A stretch of 64,000 nt of DNA from Mesostigma viride (GCA_009746045.1 RPFO01000065.1:634768-698767); one strand, 5' to 3'; shown: positions 10,377 through 41,846, counted from the first letter of the stretch. Numbers and translations are program-made. Notes: generated from the letters alone by a model not told the origin.

Positions 10377-13300
10377 CTGGGCTATGACGATCGAGGCTTC
10401 TCATCCTTAGCACCTCATCAGGCATTCTGCTGTGCATCATCAATGATAGGGCCCACAGGTGGCAGCTAACAAACCACGCCCACATGCCTCTCAACTTGGG
10501 ACATGTCGTGATAAGCACTAACATCTCTAGTGGCAAGGACCAAGGGATACATATCTGAAGCAAATCCAGCAAACAACGTAATGTTATTCTTAGGCTAGAT
10601 TGTCCAGATCCCCTCTCGTAGGTCCTTCAGCCTGCCACATATGCCCTTATCCAGAGCACAGATCAACCCTCACATACAAACTGTACATGTCAGGCTGAAA
10701 CTCATTCAGGAACAACCATACTGATAACCATGAAGCAACCATCATTGCAGGGTACACATAAGCATCAGATGATAGAGGCACTGAGAAGAAAACCCCACCC
10801 AGGCTGAATAAGGCACCACACCGTGGAGCCAACCTTGGGCTACCTCGTGCACAGATCCATATCACATCTGACAGTGTAACACCCCGAGGTCAAACATCAG
10901 TAAGGTTTTTCAGTCCCTGAAACATGTCCTCAGACCAGCCAACTCCCATATCACCCTGGGAGAAACCAAATCCATGGTTTTACAGCAAAACAGTCGTGGA
11001 CAGAGTAAATCATCCCAAGACCAGCCAACTCCATAATGAGGAGACAACCAAACTATATGGTTTCACAGCATCACATCTGGGATCAATCATAACTTCCAGG
11101 CCAGCCAACTCCAAACTAGGAGGAAACCAAATCCTATGGTTTTACAGCAACACACCTGGGAACCATCACAACTTCCATATGCTGATTGTCATACAGCAAT
11201 CAATCTGAACATGCACAGGCCAGGGACAGGGTCAACTGGAATCACACATCCATCATCAGCAACTCACGTATGCAGATGCTGATCTGTATATACCCTCCAC
11301 AGTCGGCCTTCAGCATTCAGCAGGTTTCAGATTGCTCTTGAAGCATCCTCTGCAGGCTCCATAGTCCCGGACCTTGTAGACTGGAAATTTTCTTCAGGAA
11401 GCTTGTGCCAACCCTTCAAACATAATCTGGTTTCTTCTCCATCTGGTAGCCAACTTTAAACATGCTGCACTGTTCCAACATTTTCTTTCTTTTTGAGGAC
11501 ATAATAATTCCCCAAAGCAGCATGGTTGCTACAAGAAACCATATATGTAAGCAACTGCCAAAACGGGAGACCAATATAAATCTGGCACTCAGCCATGTAT
11601 GTATCCCCTGGCAACACTCAGGTAGTTACCTCCTGCCACTCTGACAGCCTGAACTCAACAGGAAAATCTGGATCCACTTGACAATATTGTTAGCCCCCTC
11701 AGGACACTGGTCTGCATCTCTGGAAACTGGAATCTCTGGAACTCTGGAACTCTTGAATTCTGGAAATCTGGATTTCTGGATTTCTGGTTCATCACCTTCA
11801 AGCTCGACAGGTATCAGGCAGCTGAAGCTGACAGCATCTCAGGTTCACTTGCAGACACAGAACTCTGGACCCAGCAACACTCCAACGTACCACATTGGAG
11901 AATCCAGGATTAGGAACCCCCTTGCAAAAGACCCTGCAGGTCTTGTACATAGTATGGGGGAACACTATTATGGATAAACTGTAAATACAGGAGTGATATT
12001 GCAGAATATACCATGAACACTGCTTGGATGAGGAGCAATGCTGCCAACGGCTATATTTTCTGGCAACCTGCCAGTGCATATCGGGTATCATCAGTTTTCC
12101 ATTAACACTGGAAAGTTAGGGTTTATTAACCAACTGTTAATTTTCCCCTAAGGCATGTTGAGGCCCTTTCCACGTGTGTCCCAACACAAAGCTAGACACC
12201 CAGGGGCAACTTGGCTCACCGACCAGCAGTTCTCCTGTATGCTGACCAAGATCCCATGTCAGAGACCTGAGCATTGGTATCCACTTTAATGTTAGCAGCC
12301 TCAGGACGTAGCACCTGGATGAGCATGCTAGCCATCTTGGCACCGTCTTGTGCTTTGCCTAGCCAAGACCACAACATTAAAATCTCTCTGGGAATCCTCC
12401 CAACGCAGTTATAGGCGCACACCCGATCAGGCCTGGTGTTTGGCCGATCAATCCAGGGGTGCAGCCTGCCTGTCTGCTTGCCCAACCACCGTATATGAAG
12501 GTACCCCAGGGGCCTGGCCAGGGTCACCCTGGGGCCTCGATACAGCTGTAGCAAACTGATCCTCTGCATTACACCTGCAGCTGGCAAAGCTCAGGTACCC
12601 AGGTATAACTGACTCCCATCAGCTTACCTGTCCTTGAATGGCTGATCACAGAACAGGCATATTATTGCTAAGGTGATGTTTCCAAAACCACTCAAAGCAT
12701 TTATGGCCAACTGGTTTCCACCTGGCTCACCACGCCAAGCCCAGCTGCCTAAACCTTGAAAATCAGATGCAAATGCTTGACTTCAGATTGTTGGCACAAA
12801 TCAAAACATCAAACCGAACACTTGTTAGACCCTTCCCACACTTCAATCCAGAAGAGGTACTTCCTGGGTCTCGATCACTAATTACACACCAGCACATGGT
12901 GGTAACGGCCAACCGCGAGGCCCTTATCCACACCCTTATACAACTGTAATAAGGGTGCCCTTCCCTGTCATGAACTAGACCAGGGGCATTCTGCACAATG
13001 CTGTGAGTTGCCCACCCTCACACATCAATACAGAGATCACATGGGAGCTCAACCTGACCCTGTGCAAACAGGCCAGTCACCAACAACCGTCAAATTATTG
13101 CAGTAATTTTGGAAACACATTCAGCATCTGATCCCCCAGTGTGTTCATGCTTCAAGGAATAGCAACACCATGCTAGACCGAGCCTGGGGCTGTCCCTCAC
13201 ATATCCCTTAACAGGAATGATGTACTCAACACCCGCTCGGGGACACACTCAACATACAAGCGGTGGAGAAAACGGCATGTTACTTGGCCCTCAAGCCCCT

Positions 13301-14990
13301 TCACACGCAGAACAGCACAACTGTGCTTCGGCTACTGCATACATGACCCAGAAACAGCACGTCTTCAGCGAGACCTCCGGCTATGGGAACCCTTCAGCTC
13401 TCGCCTTATACGTTATCTGGCTACCCCCGACCAACAAAACCATCCCTGCCTGCCAGTCGCTGACTCAGGAAATGCTGACCTTGTAGGAGCTGCCTGCCAG
13501 TCACGTACACGCGCGCCAACTAATAATGGACGCACCATCCATTAATTCCTTGCAAACTCCACGAGTTCTGCAATCACGGCCTCAATGCCATGATTCTCAT
13601 AGCGCCATACCACATATAGCAGTGGAATGCTGAGAGCAAATATGCAATTAACTGCAACCTGCAGCCATCATTTGCCATCGCTCTACATACTCTAGATCTG
13701 CCGCCTGCGACATACCCGGTCGCTCGCGACATACCCAGTCGCCTGCGGCACACCCAGTCGCTCGCGACATACCCAGTCGCCTGCGACTCGCGCCAGCATA
13801 CTCGCGTCTCGCCAGGTCGCCTGTGACATTCTAGTCGCCCCGCGATACTTCGCCTGGCCATCCGCTCTTCTTGCTGCCGTCTCTCGCCGCAGTCGATGCC
13901 CGACGTCCTCGCGTCGCAGCAATGCAATCATCACGTCGCGCAGCACTGCCATTATTAATTACAACAACACCGCCGACCTTGCCGCTTGTCGACACCGTCA
14001 CCCGCGACTCGGAAAATTAACCAGGAACAACTTCTCCTCGCTGCTCCCCAGATGCCGACGCTCTCTCGTCGCAGTCGACACAACTTCACCCTCTAGCTGC
14101 CGACACGCCCACACCAGCGCCGTTCACAATCGCTCATCAAGCGGTATAAAGAGAACTCGACAGCAATCTGCAGCTTTGCAATATAAATCTGGAAAGATTG
14201 ACGATGGATAACTCCACACCGCACAAACTGCGACCTTGCAGATGACGCCTCGCGTAGCTCCTCGAGCTCGCGACCAGCACAGCTCGCAGCTATGTCGACT
14301 ACATGCGCGAAAACTCGCCAGCATACTCGACAGTCAACACCAGCCGAGCTTGTCGTAGCCAACACTGCAGCAACATGCTTGACCGCCACCCATGGTAGCG
14401 AAACGCCTTCGCTTGACGACAAATCTCGAACGCTTGAAACTCGTAGCTTCACTCAGCTGCAAAGCATAGCCATGCCGCAAACCGGAACGCAACCAATGAT
14501 CTCGATCGACTCGATCCATGCCGAACCGCACGCGCAGTTGACTCTTGATAAGTCTGGATAACTCGATCCATTAAAACCCAGCAACCCACAAGGATCACTA
14601 AAAGCCGATTCCGCAACATCTTGTCATCAGGAAATGCGAAACAGCCAGGAGCGCTCGTCAACACGTAGCAGGCCAGCAACGAAACTCATTCGTCGCCAAT
14701 AACGTGCCCGCAATCTGGATAGCTCAGGAAACCTTCACGCAGCCAATCCAGCTAGTCCTGGCGTACAAACGCCCACCAACAACCTCCAAGATAAACTTAG
14801 CCTCGGCCGTCGTTGGGAACTCAACCATTCCCGGAACGCATCATAAACCGATAATCTGGTACCGCGCCCTTCTATGATCCGCTAGTCTCGATTCCGCGAG
14901 TATCCGCAGCAGTCCAGCGCAGGATTAAACTCGACGATGAAGCCCAGGCAGTAAACCGCCTTGATGGAACCGGAACATCGTTGTAATTTG
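10377..14990 (-). other. Degenerate interior of the copia element
   Basis: This is where integrase, RT and gag of a copia element would lie, but no frame longer than about 120 codons shows their motifs. Seen instead: about three to four copies of a roughly 70-bp unit (CCAGCCAACTCC ... CAAATCC/TATGGTTTTACAGCA) at 10931-11180; CTGGAA-type short repeats at 11715-11790; and a 21-22-bp repeat (CGACATACCCAGTCGCC type) at 13705-13800. The content suggests a non-autonomous or heavily mutated interior. Confidence 0.55.
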
Positions 14991-15688
14991 AGTTAAAGCG
15001 CAATGTGTAGGGATAGATAGATTCCAATGCGCGCGGATAGATTCATCATGAGAATGGTTGGAATGGAGCTTGGTTAAAAATATAGGCTTACAGCACTCGT
15101 GCACGTGAGTGCTTAGACACGAGTTTGCCAAGTCAAGGCAACACACGTGAGACGGGCTCGCAAGAGATCTAACCAGTTGGCACTGGCCTATTCTTTATAT
15201 ACTTGTGCACTGTGCTTTGCTAGGCCTGAGCAGCCTCGTAGGCCTGCTCAGTATTAACACCCCCGGTACAGTATTAACAACCTGTACAGCGTCCAGATCC
15301 TATACAGTAGGTCTGCCATACAGGCACAGTGACCACAGGTACAGTCCACAGTGATTATTGCGTCTGCACCCAATAGTCCAGGACTAAGCCTGCGGTACCA
15401 ACAGACCACAGGTTAAGGTTCCTATTTCCTGCGTACGACGTATTAATCCAATACCGTCGTAGGTTCAGCACCTAATTCCTGTCAGCCCAGGAATTACTGT
15501 CGACCCCATATGCCGTCGGCACATATTCACGCACGACTTAGAAGAATAGCCGGCTCGCGCTCGCGCGCGACCGGGAAGTCGGAACACCATAACTTTCTTG
15601 ATACTTGTCGGAATGAACTCGTTCCGGTGCCGCTGGAATCGTAGAGATATGCCGAATCAGGAACACGCCAATGCGCTTGGCGTTAACT
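14991..15688 (-). repeat. copia LTR (5' LTR in element orientation)
   Basis: Direct repeat of 7485-8183. The right border TTAACT abuts the target duplication ATACT and the resumed LINE copy. No standard tRNA primer-binding site is obvious just inside its left border (minus strand CAAATTACAACGATG). Confidence 0.92.
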
Positions 15689-15757
15689 ATACTGGAGGGG
15701 GGCGGTCATCCACGTTGACCACAAGCCCTGGCAGCCCCCCCCTGCCACCTCAGACTA

Positions 15758-16310
15758 GGGAATATATATTACGGCGAGCAGGGAATATATATTAAAAATA
15801 TAATTACTTACAGCAGAGTGAAATCACTCAAACCAAAGCAAACGCCCAGCTATAAACCTATATACAGAGCCATGTCAAAGCTCTATACTACCATAAGACC
15901 AATGGAAACGCCTAACGGGATGAACCTAATAGCCCTGCTGCACCGCAAAATCAGCCCGCGTACGGCGGAGCATGATGTCAGCCATGGCCCGAGTCAGCGC
16001 CACCGACAAGCGCTGACGCCAATATGACGTCCAGGTCCGCGCCGACCATGGGGCCCGCTGGCCCTCCAGGTCCAGCCGGTCCTCCCGGAGCCGGCAACAC
16101 TCCTTGAAGAAGGCGGAGGTCAGGGGCCCCATGGCACCAAACTCCTCCAGGACAAAGGGCACCACACGATGGTGCCCGACGTCGCCGTAGGCCAGGAGCT
16201 TGGCCCGCTCCGCCCGGTCCGCCGTGTAACCTGCCGTGAGGGAGGCCCCAGCCACGTGGCTAAGAGCCAAGGGCCGCGCCACCGAAACGTCAATAAGCAG
16301 AAGGGAATAT
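15758..16310 (-). mobile_element. Inverted fragment of a different LINE (ORF2 C-terminal region)
   Basis: The flanking LINE copy reads continuously across this block when compared with 47.96 kb, so the block is an insertion. GGGAATATATAT appears at both borders and in a third copy near 15780. On the minus strand it encodes YGDVGHHRVVPFVLEEFGAM and WTSYWRQRLSVALTRAMADI, ending at a stop at 15926. This resembles the extreme C-terminus of LINE reverse-transcriptase polyproteins. The fragment is too short for activity. Confidence 0.6.
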
Positions 16311-16399
16311 ATATATAACCAGTAGTGTAGATTAGTCAGGCTTAGCCTAGCATGAGGCCCACGCGCATGTGCGCCCATAATCGCCCCCATGGATGATGC

Positions 16400-16748
16400 C
16401 TTAAGAATTTAGCCACGCCATGCCTATAATGGGACCCCCATGGATGTTGCATTAAGAATTTAGCCATGCTATGCCTATGCAGAGAGATGCTCTCTGTCGA
16501 GAAGCCATGCCCTAGCTCTTGTAAAGCCATAATGATCTTCCCCACCTATGACGGGCTCCCCTTAGCTGGGAGTTGCCCGAGACTCTGGGTGGTGCAGGTG
16601 CCCTAGTGCACCTAGAGCAAGTGTTGTTTACATTCCCACCCTTGCAGGAAGTAGCCTAGAATGTATTATAGGCCATATGCCCCTTCTCAGGGATATGTGC
16701 TACAGATACTCCCAACGGAGTTATGTTTCTAATTAATTAATTAATTAG
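16400..16748 (+). repeat. LINE 3' end with terminal hairpin and (TTAA)n tail
   Basis: Homologous to 48041-48431, 51880-52217 and, for its last part, 42860-43075. Shared blocks are CATTCCCACCCTTGCAGGAA, GCCCCTTCTCAGGGATATG and the terminal hairpin ACTCC-CAAC-GGAGT (16708-16721), followed by (TTAA)n at about 16731-16748. Confidence 0.85.
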
Positions 16749-16889
16749 TGCTTAACGGTTGGGGGATGATGCAGACGATATTTGTTTAAATTTTTGTGTT
16801 ATTTTTCTAATGAGATTAGCATAGTACTCCGTGGCATGCCTTTGCGCATGACACGCAAGTACTTACTTACTTACTTACCTAGACAGCTA

Positions 16890-18535
16890 GCGCACGTCAA
16901 GTCATCAACCAAGGCAGGGAACACATTGGTATATAGTAGACCTGGTGAGTCCCCTTTGCACCTTGTGCTGGTGGACTTCATCAAAGCCTTCGATTCGGTT
17001 TTCTGGCCTGCGCTTTGGGACATCCTCGAGTTGTTCCGGATCCCCCGCCCCCTGATTGCTGTCATCCGCAACCTGTATGAAGGGTCCACCACTTAGGTGC
17101 GCACTTCTTACGGGACCACGCCCCCATGCCCTTTACAGAAGGGTGTGTGGCAGGGCTGCGTGCTGTCGCCCTACCTGTTCATTATTGTGGTCGAATACGT
17201 AATGATTCAGGCGCACAAGCGATTTGCCCGCATCGTGGGCAGGGAACCAGGAGTGCAGGTTGCTAACAAATTCTGGCATGGCGGTGCGGACACGGAGATC
17301 TTCGGCTGGCAGACATCATCTACGCAGACGACACCACCCTCTTCGAGGACACTGAGCACGTGCAGACATGGCTTGACTGCCTGGCTATCGAGGCCCGTGC
17401 AGTGGGGCTTGAGGTCAGCAAAAAGACAGAGGCCCTGGCGGTTGGGCTCACCAACTCACCGCCGCCCCTCTATCTCCTCGACGGCTCTCGAGTCCTGTAT
17501 CGGGACCGCGTCAAGCTGCTGGGCAGCCTGCTCCCCAGCTGCGAGGTTGATGTGGACCATCGCATCTCCCTTGCCTGGCACGCTTTACGCCAGTACCGGG
17601 CCCTGTGGCGCAAGCCCCTGGGCAAGATCGAGAAACAGGACCTGTTCTCAGGTATGGGGCCGAGACGTGGACCCTCACCGCCGACCTGGCCCGCAAGCTG
17701 GACGGCGCGGTCACCAACATGCTGCGTTCCATTTTCAGAGTAGGATATGCTGCTCATGTCCGCAATGAGGACCTGTACCAGGGCATGCCCTATATCACCA
17801 GCACCATTAAGCAGCGACGCCTGCAGCTAGTAGGGCACCTAGCTCGCACCAACCAGGTAGACACCTCACGTACGTGGCCCCCCCGCAGGACTGCGACCAG
17901 CCCAGCCTGGCCGGCACCTCCTGACGTGGGCCGGGCCCAGTGATGTTAATTAATTAATTAATTAAACTCGTGCTCCCGTTGGGGAGTCACGGAGCACCGA
18001 AGTGCTTTTAATCCCTGTGTGTGCACTACAGGAGAAAGGGCAGAGACCCCCAGTCTCCTTCATGCCAAAGGCATGCCACAGCTGCAATCGGGCGCGGCTA
18101 GCTAAAAGGACAGGCTAACGATCCGGCAAACTGTGGGTGCAATAAGACCAGTGATGTTAGACGCCGCAAGGCCCGCACCTTCAAAGAACAGCTAGTAGAG
18201 GATCGACATGGGGGGCCTAGGCCTCTCCGTGATTTGGAAGAAGATGATGGACAAGGCCAAGTGGGCCCAGGTCATAGAGGACAACGAGCCCCCCCCAGTG
18301 GGGAAGCGCCCGCGTGTGCAATCCCGTGGGAGGCACGCCAGACAGCTACCCTAGGGCAGCGTGCGGCTGTCTAGATAGATGTTGTAGTTAGAATGCTGTT
18401 AGATAGATGTAGTGTGTAGCTGATGTAGATAGATTAGACCGGTAGGACTGTTTGCACCCATCCATCCATCCATCGGGGTTAATGCTCCGTGACTCCCCAA
18501 CGGGAGCACGAGTCTAATTAATTAATTAATTAATA
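16890..18535 (+). pseudogene. LINE ORF2 reverse transcriptase, fragmented
   Basis: Plus-strand frames broken by a stop and several frameshifts. RT motifs in order: PLHLVLVDFIKAFDSVFWPA (about 16955-17010), GVWQGCVLSPYLFII (about 17145-17190), the catalytic IYADDTTLFED (about 17315-17350) and VKLLGSLLPS (17510-17530). The post-RT region has YGAETWTLTADLARKLDGAV, then IKQRRLQLVGHLART (17805-17850). After a 199-bp insertion the tail resumes (ARTFKEQLVED, then in another frame GLGLSVIWKKMMDKAKWAQV). The 3' end closes with the hairpin CTCCC-CAAC-GGGAG and (TTAA)n at 18515-18535. No endonuclease domain is visible, so the copy is 5'-truncated. Confidence 0.85.
17949..18147 (-). mobile_element. 199-bp SINE-like insertion sharing the LINE 3' end
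   Basis: A minus-oriented insert in the LINE ORF2 pseudogene, flanked by a 12-bp target duplication CCAGTGATGTTA (17937-17948 and 18148-18159). Its 3' end is (TTAA)n preceded by the same hairpin and about 45 bp as the host LINE's own tail (18480-18535). The remaining roughly 140 bp is unrelated to the LINE body seen here. It is either a SINE or a 5'-truncated copy of a relative. Confidence 0.75.
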
Positions 18536-18835
18536 GTAGACCGCATCGGTATAGACATTGCAAAAGACTTTGAACAAGAAGACTGTTGTAGAAGACTGCA
18601 ATACTTGTATAAATAAACTCTATGCTTGTCAAACAGCCTTGATAATCACCCCACATGAGCGCTCTGCCAAAGGTGGCCATTCTCAGTGGGCACCTGCCAC
18701 GAGGGGGGTCACATGATATCTGTACCCCCCTCAACGAGATCACGCGCGAATCAACAATGATTTAACTGGACAAACATCTGAAGCACCCCCAACTTAGGCA
18801 CATATATATGCTTAGGCACACACACATGTACACGC
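18536..18835. other. Short intergenic interval
   Basis: Lies between the LINE tail and the stop codon of the TAF1C-like gene and probably includes that gene's 3' UTR. No coding signal seen. Confidence 0.5.
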
Positions 18836-30817
<11,982 letters not shown>

Positions 30818-31154
30818 CTGGTGTACGCCACAGAGATGCAACCAGGCAGGGGGGGGGGGGGGCGGGGGGGGGAACAGAGCAGAGGTGATCAAGCGGCGAT
30901 GAGAGAGTGATATGGTGGGGACATTGGCTTCCTGTGGGTGATTATATGTTGCCCGGACACCAACGGCCAGGGTCATAGTCACTGCCATTGTCAAGGCGCA
31001 GCCGTTGGAAGAGGCTGGGTGCATCGCCTCTGATACAACGTCTGCTTGCAAGCAATTTGGCAGGCACGCTTGCAGGCACCAGAGGAATGGTGGCAATTCC
31101 CTTGGAATTCAAGGGTCCTGTGCCACTCACATGGGAGGATTGGTAATGTTTGTG

Positions 31155-32022
<868 letters not shown>

Positions 32023-32060
32023 AATGAGGATGCCAGGCAAATCAGCTGTCGGTACACATA

Positions 32061-32291
32061 CAGTCATTCACGCCTTAAGTTGGGTTCGTGGTTTTTGAGG
32101 GGTCAACCCAACTTAAGGCGTGAACCCAACTTAAGGCGTGAATGACTCTACTAAATTCTACTAATTTGAACTAAAGATACTAAAACATACTATTCTGAAC
32201 TACTTTGAACTTGGAACGCCGGAATTCAATTCGACCCAACTTAAGGCGTGAACCCAACTTAAGCCAACCCAACTTAAGGCGTGAATGACTG
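32061..32291. mobile_element. Tc1/mariner-like MITE with TA target site
   Basis: Inverted ends CAGTCATTCACGCC / GGCGTGAATGACTG are flanked by TA on both sides (32059-32060 and 32292-32293). Internal copies of AACCCAACTTAAGGCGTGAA occur near both ends, extending the inverted repeat. 231 bp, no coding capacity. Confidence 0.8.
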
Positions 32292-32294
32292 TAC

Positions 32295-32389
32295 CGGCTT
32301 GGGGGGCTCTCCAGGGAGGGGGACATCAGTTGCTGGCGACAGCAACACTTGGCCCGGCCCGGCTCGCCTCAGCAGCGCCGGATGTATAC
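32295..32389 (-). CDS. Possible 5' exon of the TAF1C-like gene
   Basis: A 95-bp segment with an acceptor (TTGTTGCAG) and a donor (GTACAG) on the minus strand, open in one frame (HPALLRRAGPGQVLLSP). Its donor abuts the MITE. It precedes the exon at 30665-30817, with an intron containing the large microsatellite. The assignment rests on splice-site appearance and position only; a further upstream start exon would be needed. Confidence 0.4.
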
Positions 32390-33713
32390 CTGCAACAACA
32401 TGGATAATCGTGATATTCGAAGAGCGGTGATAGGTGGCGTGTGTTTAGAAATTGGTCAAGAGCTTCTTAATTGTCACCTGCTAGCCTCGCATGACTTAAC
32501 TTAACGGAAAAAATCGCCATGCATACCGTGTTCGCGCCGAACGCATCTCTTCAGAAAAAAATGGGGATCGCCGTCGGCTTTCCGCAGCAAGTGCACTCCG
32601 CCCGCTCGTCCGAATCCAATAGTGGACAGTGGGTCGCCTACCCCCCTTGACGTCCACATTTACAAGGTACGAATATATTGTATGAGCTAGAAGTGACATG
32701 TCCACCAAATCCGCCAAGAAGTTGCATAATTGTGTTCCCGTCCAACTTCGGCCGCGTCAGTGGCATTTACCGCGTCACATTGAAGCCCAGAAGCCCGACA
32801 GATATGAGCCTCTTGTAACTTAGGATAATCCATCGCTCATTTTCACGGTTTCAAACGCGGGCACCGTTTCATGCTTTGCAGGGGGGAAATAGTATTATAA
32901 CCAAAGGGCCTAGTGTGCACGTTGTGGTGTGATGCAGTCCGACAAAATGCCCTTGACCTTAGCGCATTAGTTGAAGGTGAAAATCAAAGCGGAGTAATAA
33001 GATATTTTTTATGCGTGGTAAGCAGTGCGTGCTTACATATATGATTGTGTCCATGTTGTAATACTTGTGGTCTCATGGATAATGTAATACTTGGCTGCGG
33101 AAATCTCCCGTTTTTTAGCGTAATTCACTAATAATTTGTAAGGGGTCGGCTATGGCGCTACATACTAGCGATAGTGATCGGCAAAAGTTAACTACGGGCA
33201 GATGCAATGAAGGCAGTTATTCTGTCTGCCGATATCGGACGTGCCGGCATTAGCATTAACGGTAGCTTGAGTTGGGTGTTTTCGTATGGCAGATCTCCTG
33301 TAGCGCACTATGGCGACCGGGACCTGGACGCCGCGCCACGGGGGTGCTATTTTGGAAACCATCTTACCTCGGGGAAATGGTAACTTGGGCCCAACGACGC
33401 GACAAAACTAAATTATGGCTGCACGATGCTGGCATGGGAAGCTATTGGCCGAGGCAGAGGGTTATTACAATAACTTCTCTGGTATCCAAATGCAATCCAC
33501 AATATACCATTTGTCACAGCTTGCAATTCCTTGCATTTTATAATACATCCGCAGCAAGGGCTTCATTAACCGCTCATATAGGGGGCAAATTCCTGGACCA
33601 ACACTTGGTATGAGCGACGGGTTTACTTCAATGGAGGTCTATTATTCCCACAAGTTGTAAAATTGGCAAGCGTCTTCTCGCAAAAAATAGGCTACCTTTA
33701 AAGTTCCGAAACC
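32390..33713. promoter_or_regulatory. Divergent intergenic region between the TAF1C-like and SPATA4-like genes
   Basis: About 1.3 kb, A/T-richer than its surroundings, with no convincing exon. The two flanking genes are transcribed away from each other, so both promoters should lie here. I see no specific motif that I can assign. Confidence 0.4.
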
Positions 33714-40627
<6,914 letters not shown>

Positions 40628-41055
40628 GGGCTTGGATTTTTTATGAGGGCCCTGGGGTCGCCCTCGCATAGCAAGGCAGTGGAACCCAACCACAACGCAG
40701 GTAGTGTGGGCCGCACGCTTATATTGACTTTTGTGCATCCATGGCATCCACCAGATATATGGGGGCTCATGCGACCTTACGCTGTATGGCCATCCAACCT
40801 GAGTGTATGTTAGAATACAAAGTACCTTGTCGAGGTTACACAGGGGCTTCATGAGGTATGGGTCATTAGAGGTGTGGCAGATACTCCAGCATGCCTGGTG
40901 CTCGACTCAGGGTGAGGGGGCGTCTGATTTCGGCACCTATGTGGGCCTGCAGAAAATTCGCACGGTTATGGCTGAGTTCCTCCAAAAGGTGCCGAATCAT
41001 TTGCTCTGGAAGTGGGGATCAGACAACTACAATTCAATGTATCTTAAACAATGTA
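40628..41055. other. 3' flank of the SPATA4-like gene
   Basis: Probably includes the 3' UTR. No coding signal or recognisable element. Confidence 0.5.
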
Positions 41056-41436
41056 GGGCCTTTCCACATTTGCTGCCGTCCAGGCGCGAATTGGGAGGAC
41101 TCGGATTGGTCCGGGCCGGAAAAATAGGTTTGAGGTTTAATCGGCGCGGCGAAATAGCGGTGAATTGATCGGGACCTCCTTTCCACAACCAGATCCGATC
41201 CGTACCGTCCTGGCGCTTTCCCCGCCGGTTTTTACAACTCGACCTACCTTTCTTGACCCTAATTCTGATCGGAACTGGCCGGAACTGCTCTTTTGCAGTT
41301 CCGGGAGTTCCACCCCAGTTCCGGTCGAAATTAGAGGTCGCGACCTAATTGGACGGTCAAGTGTGGAAACCTCTAGTTCCGGAAGCGGCCGAATTAGGAC
41401 CCTCGCTGCCCGGAACTGACGAATGTGGAAAGGGCC
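41056..41436. mobile_element. MITE, possibly PIF/Harbinger-like
   Basis: Inverted ends GGGCCTTTCCACATT / AATGTGGAAAGGGCC with GTA on both flanks (41053-41055 and 41437-41439), a 3-bp target duplication. The interior has a hairpin GGAACTG...CAGTTCC near 41280-41303. No transposase. The superfamily is a guess from the GGGCC ends and the 3-bp duplication. Confidence 0.65.
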
Positions 41437-41715
41437 GTAGTTGTCTCACTTTGTGTAACTGCAGCAACATTTGTGACCTGTGCCGCACAGGTCTGTAGCT
41501 AGATCAATGCGCTATAGCTGCTGGCTGTAGCATGGGATGATCAAACATGCATGTGTGTGCACATATCGAGCCAGCTAGCTAATCTAGTGATCTTGTGAGC
41601 TATAGGGCATGATCCAATTAATTGGTGATCTCCGGTATGATGCTCCTTGCCGATTCAGAGGAGGAATTTAGATTCATGTATCCGCATATCATAGAGACAA
41701 TCCGCATATAACTAA

Positions 41716-41846
41716 AATTGGTGCGAGAGGTCCCCAGTTCGATTCCGGCCTGGATTCATTTGCAGATCGCGTTTTTCCGCGTTTTCCGCGGACCGGCACT
41801 GAACGCAAATGGTTTTCACCTTTGCGGCGTGCCAAATCAGAATATA
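41716..41846 (+). repeat. SINE-like repeat, copy A
   Basis: Shares about 125 bp with 42337-42463. It begins GGTGCGAGAGGTCCCCAGTT and contains GTTCGATTCC, which fits a Pol III B box/tRNA T-loop, then TCCGCGTTTTCCGCGG and a CGCAAA...TTTGCG hairpin. No A box is identified, so it may be 5'-truncated. Confidence 0.6.

Larger units (their letters stand above)
7485..15688 (-). mobile_element. Complete Ty1/copia-type LTR retrotransposon, nested in LINE copy 1
   Basis: Two direct repeats of 699 and 698 bp (7485-8183 and 14991-15688) differ at only about three positions. The element is flanked by a 5-bp target duplication ATACT (7480-7484 and 15689-15693). Removing it rejoins the LINE sequence seen intact at 47.9 kb. 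The interior encodes a copia-type RNase H on the minus strand. A purine-rich tract adjoins the left LTR, which fixes the orientation as minus. LTR ends are AGTTAA...TTAACT, not the usual TG...CA. The interior frames are degenerate, although the near-identical LTRs suggest recent insertion, so this may be a non-autonomous derivative. Confidence 0.88.
6055..16748 (+). mobile_element. ORF1-only LINE copy 1, split by nested insertions
   Basis: The copy starts near 6071 with ATGGCTGACGGCGG, the motif that is tandemly repeated at the start of the copy at 50.17 kb. It contains ORF1 (6196 to about 7480), is interrupted at 7485 by the copia element, and resumes at 15689. The resumed flank (GTCATCCACG then GACCACAAGCC) matches the undisturbed order at about 47.93 kb. 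A second insertion occupies about 15758-16310. The 3' region (16400-16748) ends in a small hairpin and (TTAA)n. No ORF2 lies between ORF1 and the 3' end, as in the other two copies. Confidence 0.75.
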
